From Cladopsammia gracilis (lineage: Eukaryota; Cnidaria; Anthozoa; Scleractinia; Dendrophylliidae), in the NCBI GenBank assembly GCA_022457155.1, contig JAJGOT010000168.1, positions 751,001-815,000 on the forward strand: a stretch of 64,000 nucleotides of DNA, read 5' to 3'. Below the pieces are notes generated by a model. It had not been told where the DNA came from and did no database searches. It saw only the letters and a program-made list of their open reading frames with translations. Below are positions 22,348 through 29,593 of this stretch, piece by piece. Position 1 is the stretch's first letter. Each line of letters starts with the position of its first letter. A program made the position numbers and the translations under genes.

Positions 22348-23013
22348 TTAATCTTCTTCATCATCGCTTTCTTGTATCGTTAATAACGATTCTCGTTGAG
22401 GTAACGGTTTGAAATATACCTCATGAACCTTTACTTGAATTGAAACAGCTTTTTCACCAATATAAATACTATCAATTATCAAAGCTAATTTCACATGACA
22501 ATATGAATTAAGATAGTCGAGCGGTTCGACTCTTTTGTTTCCTTTTGTTTTGAATAGCGTTAAAAATTTATCAGACTTTTCTGAATAATTGAGTTTAGCA
22601 TATAATATTGGTGGATTATTTCCTATATTACTGTCCTTGTAATATAAAAGGTTATTTCATTTATCAGCTATCTCTACACCACAAGCCTCTTCTAAGCGCT
22701 TGTAACAAAGTTCTTCAAAATTTTCCAAAGAAATATAAAACTCATTTTCTTCCGGTGTCGGTTCATCGTCTTTGGACCATAAACAAACCGGAATAGAATA
22801 TCCAAGTAGCTCACGAGTTCCGTCTTCTTTACTTCTTCTTTCGGTTACACCAAAACTGAAAAGAAACGGTGTTTCAATGACTAAAGGTCCTTTTTTATTA
22901 TCACCGTAATCGATTTGTATTTTAATCCTTTGATAATTGTAAAGGTCATTTTTTATCGGTTTGCTGAAAATAATATCTTCATTGCGAACATCTGAGAGAA
23001 TTGACAGTTGCAT
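22348..23013 (-). pseudogene. Polinton unknown protein, paralogue 2, with one in-frame TGA
   Basis: The frame runs leftward from ATG 23013 and matches the intact neighbour over its whole length (KGPLVIETPFL, LLGYSIPVCLW, then LALIIDSIYIGE and an acidic tail ending at 22348). A single TGA (22657-22659) follows residue 118. No other disruption occurs in the 222 codons, so this is a single nonsense change, either recent pseudogenisation or, less likely, read-through. Codon use matches neighbouring Polinton genes. Function unknown. Confidence 0.7.
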
Positions 23014-23094
23014 GTTGTTATTATTACAAATTTATTTCCTTAAGACCATTTTTCATTTCTAGTAAAAGAAATGAAAAATATTCAAGCTTCATTC

Positions 23095-23526
23095 CTACCT
23101 GCAATCCTTGCAACAGCGTTTATCTTTCTTATGAATACAGATACCGTTTCCACCGCATTCTTTGCAATAATATTTCACTCGATTGTGTTCACAAAACTGA
23201 TTTCCACTACACTCCTTGCAATAGTACTTGTTATTTCCATGAATACAGATTCCACTTCCACCACAATCTTTACAAAAATACCGTCGTTTACCGTGTTCAC
23301 AAATCCTTGATCCCGAACACTCCTTACAATTGTATTTATTTTTCCCGTGTGGGCAAAGTTTTTCTTTACGTTCTGGTGATTTCACAGGTTCTTTCAATTC
23401 TACAGCTTGTAAAGCATCGATGAGTTCGGCTTTCCGCATTAGATACCATCCTTTAATTTTCTGCTCTTTTGCCATAGCTTTGAGATCTTTTACCGTAACT
23501 TTAGGTTTCGATTCTTGCTTTTCCAT
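23095..23526 (-). CDS. SAP-motif protein with Cys/His zinc-binding repeats (143 aa)
   Basis: Residues about 10-43 form a SAP-like helix-turn-helix (VTVKDLKAMAKEQKIKGW, then RKAELIDALQA), a motif that binds AT-rich DNA. Residues about 55-143 are tandem repeats of the pattern C-x-H-x6-C-x2-C-x5, for example ICEHGKRRYFCKDCGG, repeated about four and a half times. Such repeats occur in proteins of giant viruses and protists and probably bind zinc. The combination suggests a DNA- or chromatin-tethered factor of the element. The upstream region contains AATGGTATTAAAAATATAAA, which is shared with the two other SAP genes of this Polinton. Confidence 0.75.
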   Translation of the reverse strand: MEKQESKPKVTVKDLKAMAKEQKIKGWYLMRKAELIDALQAVELKEPVKSPERKEKLCPHGKNKYNCKECSGSRICEHGKRRYFCKDCGGSGICIHGNNKYYCKECSGNQFCEHNRVKYYCKECGGNGICIHKKDKRCCKDCR

Positions 23527-23534
23527 TTGTTTTA

Positions 23535-23570
23535 TAAGGTACTTTATATTTTTAATACCATTTTTTGATT
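23535..23570 (-). promoter_or_regulatory. Shared promoter-like motif of the SAP genes (copy 1)
   Basis: Read leftward: AAAATGGTATTAAAAATATA, lying about 20-35 bp before the ATG at 23526. A matching motif stands before 34061 (AAAATGGTATTAAAAAATAA) and a shorter one before 24305 (TTTGGTATTAAATAAATA). All three genes begin with a SAP motif, so they may share a transcription signal. Confidence 0.5.
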
Positions 23571-23750
23571 AACAAGCGCTTTCGAGTCACGACGTTTCCG
23601 AGAAATCGGTCTTAATTTATTCATCTTTTCCGAGAATTGCGTAGGTGTTCATTCAAGTGTGAAACCTTCTAAAGTGCATGCGCAGTCACGCGTGAAACGC
23701 GCGCGTGACACTTGACACGTACCACATGTGTGAGCGCGATAACTCCTTCC

Positions 23751-23761
23751 TATATAAATAG
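23751..23761 (+). promoter_or_regulatory. TATA box candidate for the structured RNA
   Basis: TATATAAATAG on the plus strand, about 30-50 bp before the first paired base of the RNA candidate and opposite in direction to the flanking genes. Upstream lie E-box-like palindromes (CACATGTG at about 23723-23730). The layout resembles an external Pol III (type 3) or small Pol II promoter. Confidence 0.5.
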
Positions 23762-23784
23762 TTCGATCGAACTATATATATTAA

Positions 23785-24115
23785 TAAGTCTGTAATTCGA
23801 TAGAACTCAGGGGGGAGACGGTTGGCCACTGTCAGAACCCTGCTTACGGTTCATACGATGTCAGACCTACGGGGTAGCAGTGTAGTTGAGTCAGTTGACT
23901 ACGCTCTGGTGAACTAGCCCCGGCCCAACTGATAACAGGGGGGGGTGCTCAAAGATCTCTTCGGAGAACTTAACCTCACCCAGAGGTATAAAATGGGATG
24001 ACACCCGCTTTGTCAGCGGGAAAAGTCCTCACTTCGGTGAGGCAAAAGTCCTCACTTCGGTGAGGCACAGAAACAGCCAACCGAGCACCCCCCGACCAGG
24101 GTTTTGCACTTTTTT
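23785..24115 (+). ncRNA. Candidate structured non-coding RNA inside the Polinton
   Basis: The sequence is GC-rich between AT-rich genes and strongly self-complementary. A three-part closing stem is visible: AGAACUC 23802-23808 with GGGUUUU 24099-24105, G6 23810-23815 with C6 24088-24093, and CGGUUGGC 23819-23826 with GCCAACCG 24076-24083. Inside lie GAACC/GGUUC (23835-23852), CUAC-GGG-GUAG (23867-23877), an 8-bp stem (23879-23886/23898-23905), UCUC-UUCG-GAGA (23956-23967) and CCCGCU/AGCGGG (24004-24020). Two identical CCUCAC-UUCG-GUGAGG hairpins follow (24027-24042, 24050-24065). UUCG tetraloops fix the strand as plus. It ends in T6 (24110-24115), a Pol III-type terminator, and has an upstream TATA box. 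GGGGGGUGCUC (23940-23950) could also pair with GAGCACCCCCC (24083-24093), competing with the closing stem. It resembles RNase P, VA-type or ribozyme RNAs only in style; I cannot assign a family. Confidence 0.6.
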
Positions 24116-24116
24116 A

Positions 24117-24305
24117 TCAAACGATGTTGTGAACTTTTACTAGAGGTTCATATATATCTAATTCAGCTAAAGCATCGATGAGTTTAGCTTTCCGCATTAG
24201 ATACCAACCTTTAATTTTCTTCTCTTTTGCTAAATATCGCAATTCTTTGAAGGTATATTTTGTTCGATTAATCAATGGCCTTTCCCATTCACCACTTGTG
24301 CTCAT
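24117..24305 (-). CDS. Small SAP-motif protein (62 aa)
   Basis: The SAP-like motif occupies residues about 17-50 (YTFKELRYLAKEKKIKGW, then RKAKLIDALAELD) and is nearly the same as in the neighbour at 23526 (EQKIKGWYLMRKAELIDAL). Little else is present, so it could be a stand-alone DNA-binding peptide, a truncated duplicate of the neighbour, or an exon to be joined to another. It ends two bases after the terminator of the structured RNA and its upstream region holds the GGTATTAAA motif. Function unknown. Confidence 0.65.
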   Translation of the reverse strand: MSTSGEWERPLINRTKYTFKELRYLAKEKKIKGWYLMRKAKLIDALAELDIYEPLVKVHNIV

Positions 24306-24338
24306 TGTTTTTATTTATTTAATACCAAATCTTTATGT

Positions 24339-24869
24339 TCATTTGAACTTTTTATCGTATCGATCTTCGATTCGACTATTTATTGCTGGACATAAATCGA
24401 TGATTATTTCATCGATCAACCTCATATCGTTAACAAACGATTCGTGATCGAACTGTTTTCCTCGCAGACAAGACCGCAAATCAACCAAAACTTTCTGGTA
24501 TGTCGTAAATGCAAATTTACTCATCTCAATCCGTCGGTTATAATTTTTATAATCGGTAAATGTTTTGACCAACAACCCTGCACCGGAAATGACACCTAGT
24601 ATAACTGGGTTCAACGTAATTCCACCGGCAATCGTACCGCCTGCGATAAGAGACGACGAACTCAATTTACACAAGAGATTCATCCGTTTGAGATGTCTAA
24701 AAGTCTTTTTATAACACCACCATTTCTTGTGATAAAAACTGTAAAGGGACTTGATCACCATTAATTTTGTCTCGTCGATCGATGTATCGATATGATTAAA
24801 TGCAAAAAGATCGTATTTCATTTTATAAAGATGACATACTGATTTTAAAATGATCGCATTCATTTTCAT
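24339..24869 (-). CDS. Hydrophobic-segment protein of unknown function (176 aa)
   Basis: I do not recognise a named domain. Residues about 70-105 form a Gly-rich hydrophobic stretch (LIAGGTIAGGITLNPVILG, then ISGAGLLVKTFTDY), long enough for a membrane hairpin. It is flanked by a basic N-terminal half and a helical C-terminal half (KVLVDLRSCLRG, SRIEDRYDKKFK). Comparable proteins are common in coral and Hydra Polintons to my recollection, but their role is not known to me. A membrane-interacting virion or assembly protein is possible. Two Met codons lie close together at the start (residues 1 and 3), so the start is approximate. Confidence 0.6.
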   Translation of the reverse strand: MKMNAIILKSVCHLYKMKYDLFAFNHIDTSIDETKLMVIKSLYSFYHKKWWCYKKTFRHLKRMNLLCKLSSSSLIAGGTIAGGITLNPVILGVISGAGLLVKTFTDYKNYNRRIEMSKFAFTTYQKVLVDLRSCLRGKQFDHESFVNDMRLIDEIIIDLCPAINSRIEDRYDKKFK

Positions 24870-24985
24870 TCTTGTCTCTTTTATAAATGAGCATGTTCAT
24901 AGTCCTCAATGGTTAAGAGAAACTCGGGAGATCGCTAGAGAGGTCGTAGAAGCACTTGAACACGCTAAGATCTGAAAGATCCCCT

Positions 24986-25014
24986 AATTTATTATACGTA
25001 GCGTATAATAAATT
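24986..25014. promoter_or_regulatory. Perfect 13-bp palindrome AATTTATTATACG...
   Basis: AATTTATTATACG, three-base spacer TAG, then CGTATAATAAATT. It lies in the gap between the fibre-like gene (ending 25032) and the hydrophobic-protein gene (starting 24869). The core TTATTATAC...GTATAATAA recurs at 32212-32234, just before the zinc-ribbon gene. Candidate bidirectional promoter or RNA hairpin. Confidence 0.55.
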
Positions 25015-25031
25015 TTGATTCGCGTAAAAAA

Positions 25032-26825
25032 TTACACCGTCTCAAGCCACAGACTTACCAAACATTTATCGATGGTAGTGCCCTGTAAACTTTGTACTCT
25101 CACACGAAATTCATCACATTCTACCAGAGCGATATCGTTAGTTAAGTGACAGACCTGTTTCTTACCACCCTCTCCCCTTCCTATTACATTATTTATCAAC
25201 ACGGTAATAGGAGGGTACGTTTCGAGCGTATCGAGAATGTTTATACAACATTTTACAATTTTACACTTAACCACAACCATAACTTCCGGTTCTCCTAAAA
25301 ATAGAGCAAACATCTGATTCACAGTTCTCTTGTAAATACCGTTAATTACAAACGCACCACCGCTGGGACTTGGTGAATTGAGAATTGCGTAATTGTTCAT
25401 ATCCAGATCGGTCTGCATAACCATTTTCCTACCCTCCAAAATATAAGGAGTGTCGTAAACACTGGCCGGTACATCTGAGCGGTGTCCTTTTATTCCGTAA
25501 ATTACAAGATAGGCTTGAGCTTGCGAAGGCGATGTTCGCGAGCCGCTACATTTTAAATCGACCTTAATATATTCCGGCGGTGAAATTTTCCACTTATGCA
25601 AATTGATAATGCTTCTAGCGTAATTCGTAAAGTTTTTTGTCGATTGTTTATTTATATTGATAGAAGTCGATTCAACATCGACGCTGACACCTCTCATCGT
25701 AGGCGGGATAAATTCGATACAAACGGTATATTCTCCTTCTGGTAATTTATACATATTAAATCCGATTCTTGAGGCGTAGCTATTTAACGGGTGTTTGTGC
25801 AATAAAAGACTGTAAACTTTTTTGTTTAACGTATGCGGCGACTCCACCAAATCGACTATACCGGTGACGGTTATATCATGTTCGGAACTTGATTGATTCA
25901 CATCTTCCATTAGGTACCTAAAATCATCTTTCAAATTTGTCGAGGTGGTGATATGCGATTCGTCAACATATTTTTTAAGCTTCTCTTCTAATTCTATCGT
26001 ATGAACTACCACACCCCCTATCTTGAGATCAAGATTTTTATCAGCGCCGTCCACATAAGATTTATTACATGCGTCGGAACTGTTTTGTGGATCACCGAGA
26101 TTGGTAATCTTATGGTTTGACATATCGAAATCTTCACCGGACGGATTACTCAATTTACCCGAAATTATATGATCCACGTATCTTTTATTTGCTCCTTGGT
26201 CGGCGACCGTCGGGTCTTTCATATTATAAACCGTATTATTTCCCATGTCCAAACTAGTCTCCATCGGAAACGTCTCTTTGCGAGATAAGAAAATATTCCT
26301 AACATCGTTGTAAGAGACTAGATTGTTATAATTTGCTCCTAAATCGTGATAAGTCTGTTGTTTCGATTGGACAACATTGAAACGTTCTTTCAGATCGATA
26401 TTTTTCACGACCTCATGCGTCGGTTCAGGAGCGTTAGGATGAAATTTTTTCAGAGTCACCATATTGACAGCGCATAAATCGTTATCTTCGTCCGTGTCCA
26501 TATTGGTGATAAGTTTTCTGTTCATATCGATCTCTCCGGGAAGAATGATCTTATTTCCTCGTAGATCTAAATCACCGGTCATATGAGTCGATCCATCCAA
26601 GTTCAGAAAGTGTGTTTTAGCGGTACCCCAGTTCGTTACATCTTTTAAATTTACCGGATCGGCGACATTCACCAATCTTTTGTTTTGAATATCGTAATCA
26701 CCCGAAGACGTTAATTTAAAACCGACACCCGGTAATCCTGGCGGTCCTTGTTTTCCTCCCGTTTTATAACTGTTAGTTATGCAACTAGTTATGTTGTCTG
26801 ATAATAGCCCATTTGAATAGCTCAT
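25032..26825 (-). CDS. Fibre/spike-like trimeric protein (597 aa)
   Basis: Probably a projecting virion fibre. After 26 residues comes a short collagen-like GPPGLPG. Then four related repeats follow (residues about 40-260) of the form D-M/L-x-N-x-x-I/V-x-N-x-x-DP-x-x-x-x-D-A-x-N-x-x-YVD, seen clearly as LDMGNNTVYNMKDPTVADQG...RYVD and FDMSNHKITNLGDPQNSSDA...SYVD. Such repeats form trimeric beta-prism or beta-helix shafts in phage tail fibres. The C-terminal half (about 290-597) is beta-rich and may hold jelly-roll head domains. It overlaps nothing; the ATPase stop is 1 bp upstream, so the two are probably one transcription unit. Target and host range cannot be inferred. Confidence 0.7.
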   Translation of the reverse strand: MSYSNGLLSDNITSCITNSYKTGGKQGPPGLPGVGFKLTSSGDYDIQNKRLVNVADPVNLKDVTNWGTAKTHFLNLDGSTHMTGDLDLRGNKIILPGEIDMNRKLITNMDTDEDNDLCAVNMVTLKKFHPNAPEPTHEVVKNIDLKERFNVVQSKQQTYHDLGANYNNLVSYNDVRNIFLSRKETFPMETSLDMGNNTVYNMKDPTVADQGANKRYVDHIISGKLSNPSGEDFDMSNHKITNLGDPQNSSDACNKSYVDGADKNLDLKIGGVVVHTIELEEKLKKYVDESHITTSTNLKDDFRYLMEDVNQSSSEHDITVTGIVDLVESPHTLNKKVYSLLLHKHPLNSYASRIGFNMYKLPEGEYTVCIEFIPPTMRGVSVDVESTSININKQSTKNFTNYARSIINLHKWKISPPEYIKVDLKCSGSRTSPSQAQAYLVIYGIKGHRSDVPASVYDTPYILEGRKMVMQTDLDMNNYAILNSPSPSGGAFVINGIYKRTVNQMFALFLGEPEVMVVVKCKIVKCCINILDTLETYPPITVLINNVIGRGEGGKKQVCHLTNDIALVECDEFRVRVQSLQGTTIDKCLVSLWLETV

Positions 26826-26826
26826 T

Positions 26827-27462
26827 TTAGATTATATTTTCATTAAAATTTTTTAATATTCTTTTCTTTGGTTTGTCAATATATAGAAAAGAATATGGAT
26901 CTTTTGTAGCCATTTCATATTGATTTTTATCAACATTATTTTCACGACAAAACATAGAAACTTCGTTATTGCTTGGAAATTCAAAAATACAAAAATGTGA
27001 ACAGTTTAGACGTATATCTTTTGGTGTTTTATAATAACTTTGTGAAAGATAGATAACGCTACAATTTTTATGTCTACCATTGATAAAATAATCAATCAAC
27101 GGATCTTGGTTCTTTTCACAAACAAAATCATCGAATATAACTATTTTTTGGTTCTCGTCCGTTAATTCAGAAACCGGTATAATATAATCGTTACTTGCTT
27201 CTATAACATCAAAACCTGCTTCTTCACTAATCGGTTTAAATTCTCGTAATAAGAACTGATATTTAGATTGATCTAAATTTTTCGCATACAGATAAGCCTT
27301 GTCAAAAAACAATAAACGAATAATCATATCTAGCAAAATATTTGTTTTTCCAGAACCTGAAGGGCCACAAATCAACATTCTGAAATTCTGTTCTGGCATG
27401 AAAGGTTGTCGCTGCTTGTAGCTCGTAACCATATCATCCACATCATAGTTTATAAACTTCAT
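26827..27462 (-). CDS. ATP: Genome-packaging ATPase, A32/FtsK-HerA type (211 aa)
   Basis: Pumps DNA into capsids in related viruses. Walker A is GPSGSGKT at residues 33-40; Walker B is IVIFDDF at about 107-113 with the second acidic residue in place. A sensor-like YLSQSYYKTPKDIR follows near 145-158. Length is normal for Polinton ATPases. Its ATG is 49 bp from the divergent gene at 27512, so this gap must hold a bidirectional promoter. Downstream, the fibre-like gene follows after one base. Confidence 0.93.
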   Translation of the reverse strand: MKFINYDVDDMVTSYKQRQPFMPEQNFRMLICGPSGSGKTNILLDMIIRLLFFDKAYLYAKNLDQSKYQFLLREFKPISEEAGFDVIEASNDYIIPVSELTDENQKIVIFDDFVCEKNQDPLIDYFINGRHKNCSVIYLSQSYYKTPKDIRLNCSHFCIFEFPSNNEVSMFCRENNVDKNQYEMATKDPYSFLYIDKPKKRILKNFNENII

Positions 27463-27511
27463 CTTACTGAAATAACAATTATAAAATTTAAAATCGAATA
27501 ATAGTAATAAA
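27463..27511. promoter_or_regulatory. Divergent promoter gap between the two gene blocks
   Basis: Only 49 AT-rich bases (with AATTATAAAATTTAAAAT) separate the leftward ATPase and the rightward Pro-rich gene. Every leftward Polinton gene lies on one side and every rightward gene on the other, so transcription must start at or near here in both directions. Confidence 0.6.
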
Positions 27512-28369
27512 ATGAGTTTAATTAAGTGGAAAGAACTTGCAAAACAACAAACTAAGTTGGGGAATAAGATTAATTTTGTTCATGAAACGCTAACAAAGAA
27601 AAAATTAGGCGAAGAGACAAGTCAATTGGCTTATGAAAAAATATTTAAGCCGATAACATCAAAATTAGATGTACCGGTATCATCGGTGGGTAAAAGCAAA
27701 GTACCAAAGAAACAAGCTGTTCAAAGTGCTAAAGATATTGATTATTATCCAGAAGTAGATCCATATGAAGAGATGGATGTAGAAGGTTTAATCGATTTTG
27801 GTGAAGAGGTTTTACCAGAACAAGAGAAACAACCACCGCTGCCATATGCAGATTCACCACCACCGTTATATTCACCGGGTCAATATATGAAAATAAGACA
27901 ACAAAGAGCTCTGGAAGAAAAAGAAATATTTGAAAAATACGGTTTGCCTATTATTGAAACTACCGAAGAATCACCAGAAGAGACGCTTGAAGCATATGAT
28001 AGCGCAGTAAAAGAGTTAGGAAAAGAAAAACGAAAATTAACGACTTTAATCAATAAATTAGAAGATTCTACAGAAAAGGAAAATCTCAAAGAACAAAGAG
28101 AGCGACTGCAACGAGAAAGTTCCGTAATTACTGTGAGAAGAGATAAATTAAAAAAGACCGGTAAAGGACTTGGAAGAAACCTAATATTTTTCAGCAATCC
28201 TAAAGAACTTGTCAAAAAACTTGAACTAATAGTAGGTGAAATTATAGCCGGTAATACAAATATCGAGATGCGTAATACCGGAGTTACAATTTTAGACGAA
28301 CTTTTGAAATCATCGCTAATCGATAAAAGGCAGGCTAAACAGATTTATAAGAAATATTTTAAATATTAA
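27512..28369 (+). CDS. Pro-rich/coiled Polinton protein of unknown function (285 aa)
   Basis: Three regions are visible. The N-terminus (about 1-60, KWKELAKQQTKLGNKINFV, then YEKIFKPITSKLD) is conserved-looking. An acidic Pro-rich linker (about 85-130) contains PPLPYADSPPPLYSPGQY, including a PPLY match to the PPxY late-domain pattern. The C-terminal half has charged coiled-coil (KEKRKLTTLINKLED, ENLKEQRERLQRESS) and a final helical block (RNTGVTILDELLKSSLIDK). I do not know its function. Its place as first gene before penton and capsid genes suggests a structural or assembly role. Confidence 0.65.
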   Translation: MSLIKWKELAKQQTKLGNKINFVHETLTKKKLGEETSQLAYEKIFKPITSKLDVPVSSVGKSKVPKKQAVQSAKDIDYYPEVDPYEEMDVEGLIDFGEEVLPEQEKQPPLPYADSPPPLYSPGQYMKIRQQRALEEKEIFEKYGLPIIETTEESPEETLEAYDSAVKELGKEKRKLTTLINKLEDSTEKENLKEQRERLQRESSVITVRRDKLKKTGKGLGRNLIFFSNPKELVKKLELIVGEIIAGNTNIEMRNTGVTILDELLKSSLIDKRQAKQIYKKYFKY

Positions 28370-28394
28370 AATAATATCACCACTATAAAATAGG

Positions 28395-29153
28395 ATGGAT
28401 AGAGAAATTGTGTTATCATCATATTCTGTCAAAACAGAAGCCAACAACAAACCTGAAGATTTCACAACAAATTTTACTGAAGCAATTGTTTTGGACCCGA
28501 ATGAACAATATGTTATCGGTCTTAACAGAATTATCAATATGAGCTTTACATGGTTCAATATTAATGCTAAATACGCTAATCAGTTGATCAGATACAGCTC
28601 TGATGGTGGAAAAACTTTTTCTGATATTTCTTTTCCAGGCGGTGTTTGGGATTATGAAGATATTAATCTACATATTCAAAAAGAAACTGTCATAAAACAA
28701 CCTAGAAAAGACGATGAGTTTCCGATCAGCCTGGTTTTTAATACCACAACTTTTAGAGTAACAATAACGCTGAAAGAAAATTATCAACTCGATCTAACAC
28801 AAAGTAACTTTAACGAACTGATCGGTTTTGATAAAAAAGTTCTGAAGGAACAGATAAATATAGGACCCCGAGTTCCAAATCTGTCTCAAGATACAGATAT
28901 TTTGAACGTTCATTGTGATCTGACAAATAGATCGCTTGTTGATGGCGAAGCTACCGATATCATTTATTCCTTTTCAACATCTGTTCTGCGACCATCTTAT
29001 AGTTTTACTCTTGAACCAAAGAGAGTAACATATAACCCTGTGAATAAAAACACAATAGACAGTATCCGAATCCGTATCACGGATGGAAAAAGAAGAAAGG
29101 TCAACCTAAATGGAGCCGATACAGCTTTCTCATTAATTTTAAAAAGAATATAA
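28395..29153 (+). CDS. mCP: Probable minor capsid protein (penton), single jelly roll (252 aa)
   Basis: Would form the capsid vertices. The beta-rich sequence contains the blocks typical of Polinton pentons: an opening strand region (REIVLSSYSVKTEANNKPED, 20 residues), EQYVIGLNRIINMSFTWFNI, QLIRYSSDGGKTF, and FPGGVWDYEDINLHI. Length suits the family (about 200-270 aa). It stands in the capsid gene cluster two genes before the major capsid protein. The ATG is 25 bp after the previous stop, after the AT-rich CCACTATAAAATAGG. The identification rests on sequence style and context, not on a search. Confidence 0.65.
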   Translation: MDREIVLSSYSVKTEANNKPEDFTTNFTEAIVLDPNEQYVIGLNRIINMSFTWFNINAKYANQLIRYSSDGGKTFSDISFPGGVWDYEDINLHIQKETVIKQPRKDDEFPISLVFNTTTFRVTITLKENYQLDLTQSNFNELIGFDKKVLKEQINIGPRVPNLSQDTDILNVHCDLTNRSLVDGEATDIIYSFSTSVLRPSYSFTLEPKRVTYNPVNKNTIDSIRIRITDGKRRKVNLNGADTAFSLILKRI

Positions 29154-29170
29154 TATAGTAATGTAATAAA

Positions 29171-29575
29171 ATGAAAACTTATGAATTTACTCGTTATTAT
29201 AACCCGAAGATGGGTAGACATGTTTACAAGCACAAAGGAACAGGCGTCATTATCGATAATATTTTTAAACCGATGAAGGCTGTCGCATCAGCAGTTTTCA
29301 AAAAATTCGCGAAACCTATTGCGAAAAAAGCGTTGGAAGCCGGAATTTCTCATGCTGGCGAAAAACTAGGTAAAAAAGCAGTTGAAAAATCTGGTGATCT
29401 GTTAATGAAAAAACTAGGTAAAATGAGAATATCTCCTAAAGCAACTACTAGTGCGACTAGTACTAGTAGTTCTAGTACTAGTACTGGTAGTAGGCCGTTA
29501 CAAAAACAACAAGAAGATACTAATGTGATATTAAACAGATTGATATCTGGTAGCGGTATAAAAAGAAAAAAATAA
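29171..29575 (+). CDS. Small basic Polinton protein (134 aa)
   Basis: Strongly basic with an amphipathic helical middle (FKPMKAVASAVFKKFAKPIA, 20 residues), a Ser/Thr-rich linker encoded by ACTAGT-like repeats, and the end LISGSGIKRKK. ISGS|G fits the adenain cleavage consensus (M/I/L)xGx|G, so it may be a protease substrate like adenovirus core or cement proteins. The gene sits between penton and major capsid protein, 17 bp after the former. A DNA-condensing or membrane-active role is plausible; I do not recognise a family. Confidence 0.6.
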   Translation: MKTYEFTRYYNPKMGRHVYKHKGTGVIIDNIFKPMKAVASAVFKKFAKPIAKKALEAGISHAGEKLGKKAVEKSGDLLMKKLGKMRISPKATTSATSTSSSSTSTGSRPLQKQQEDTNVILNRLISGSGIKRKK

Positions 29576-29593
29576 AATCTATAATAAAAACAA

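Noticed and set aside
23810..24093. Group I intron or HDV-like ribozyme
   Set aside because: The competing pairings suggest a pseudoknot, but the P/Q/R/S elements of group I and the compact nested core of HDV-like ribozymes are not recognisable.
23785..24115. RNase P RNA identity
   Set aside because: ACAGAAA and CAGAACCCTGCTTACGG resemble RNase P words, but their order and pairing do not match the conserved P4 arrangement; kept as an unassigned structured RNA.
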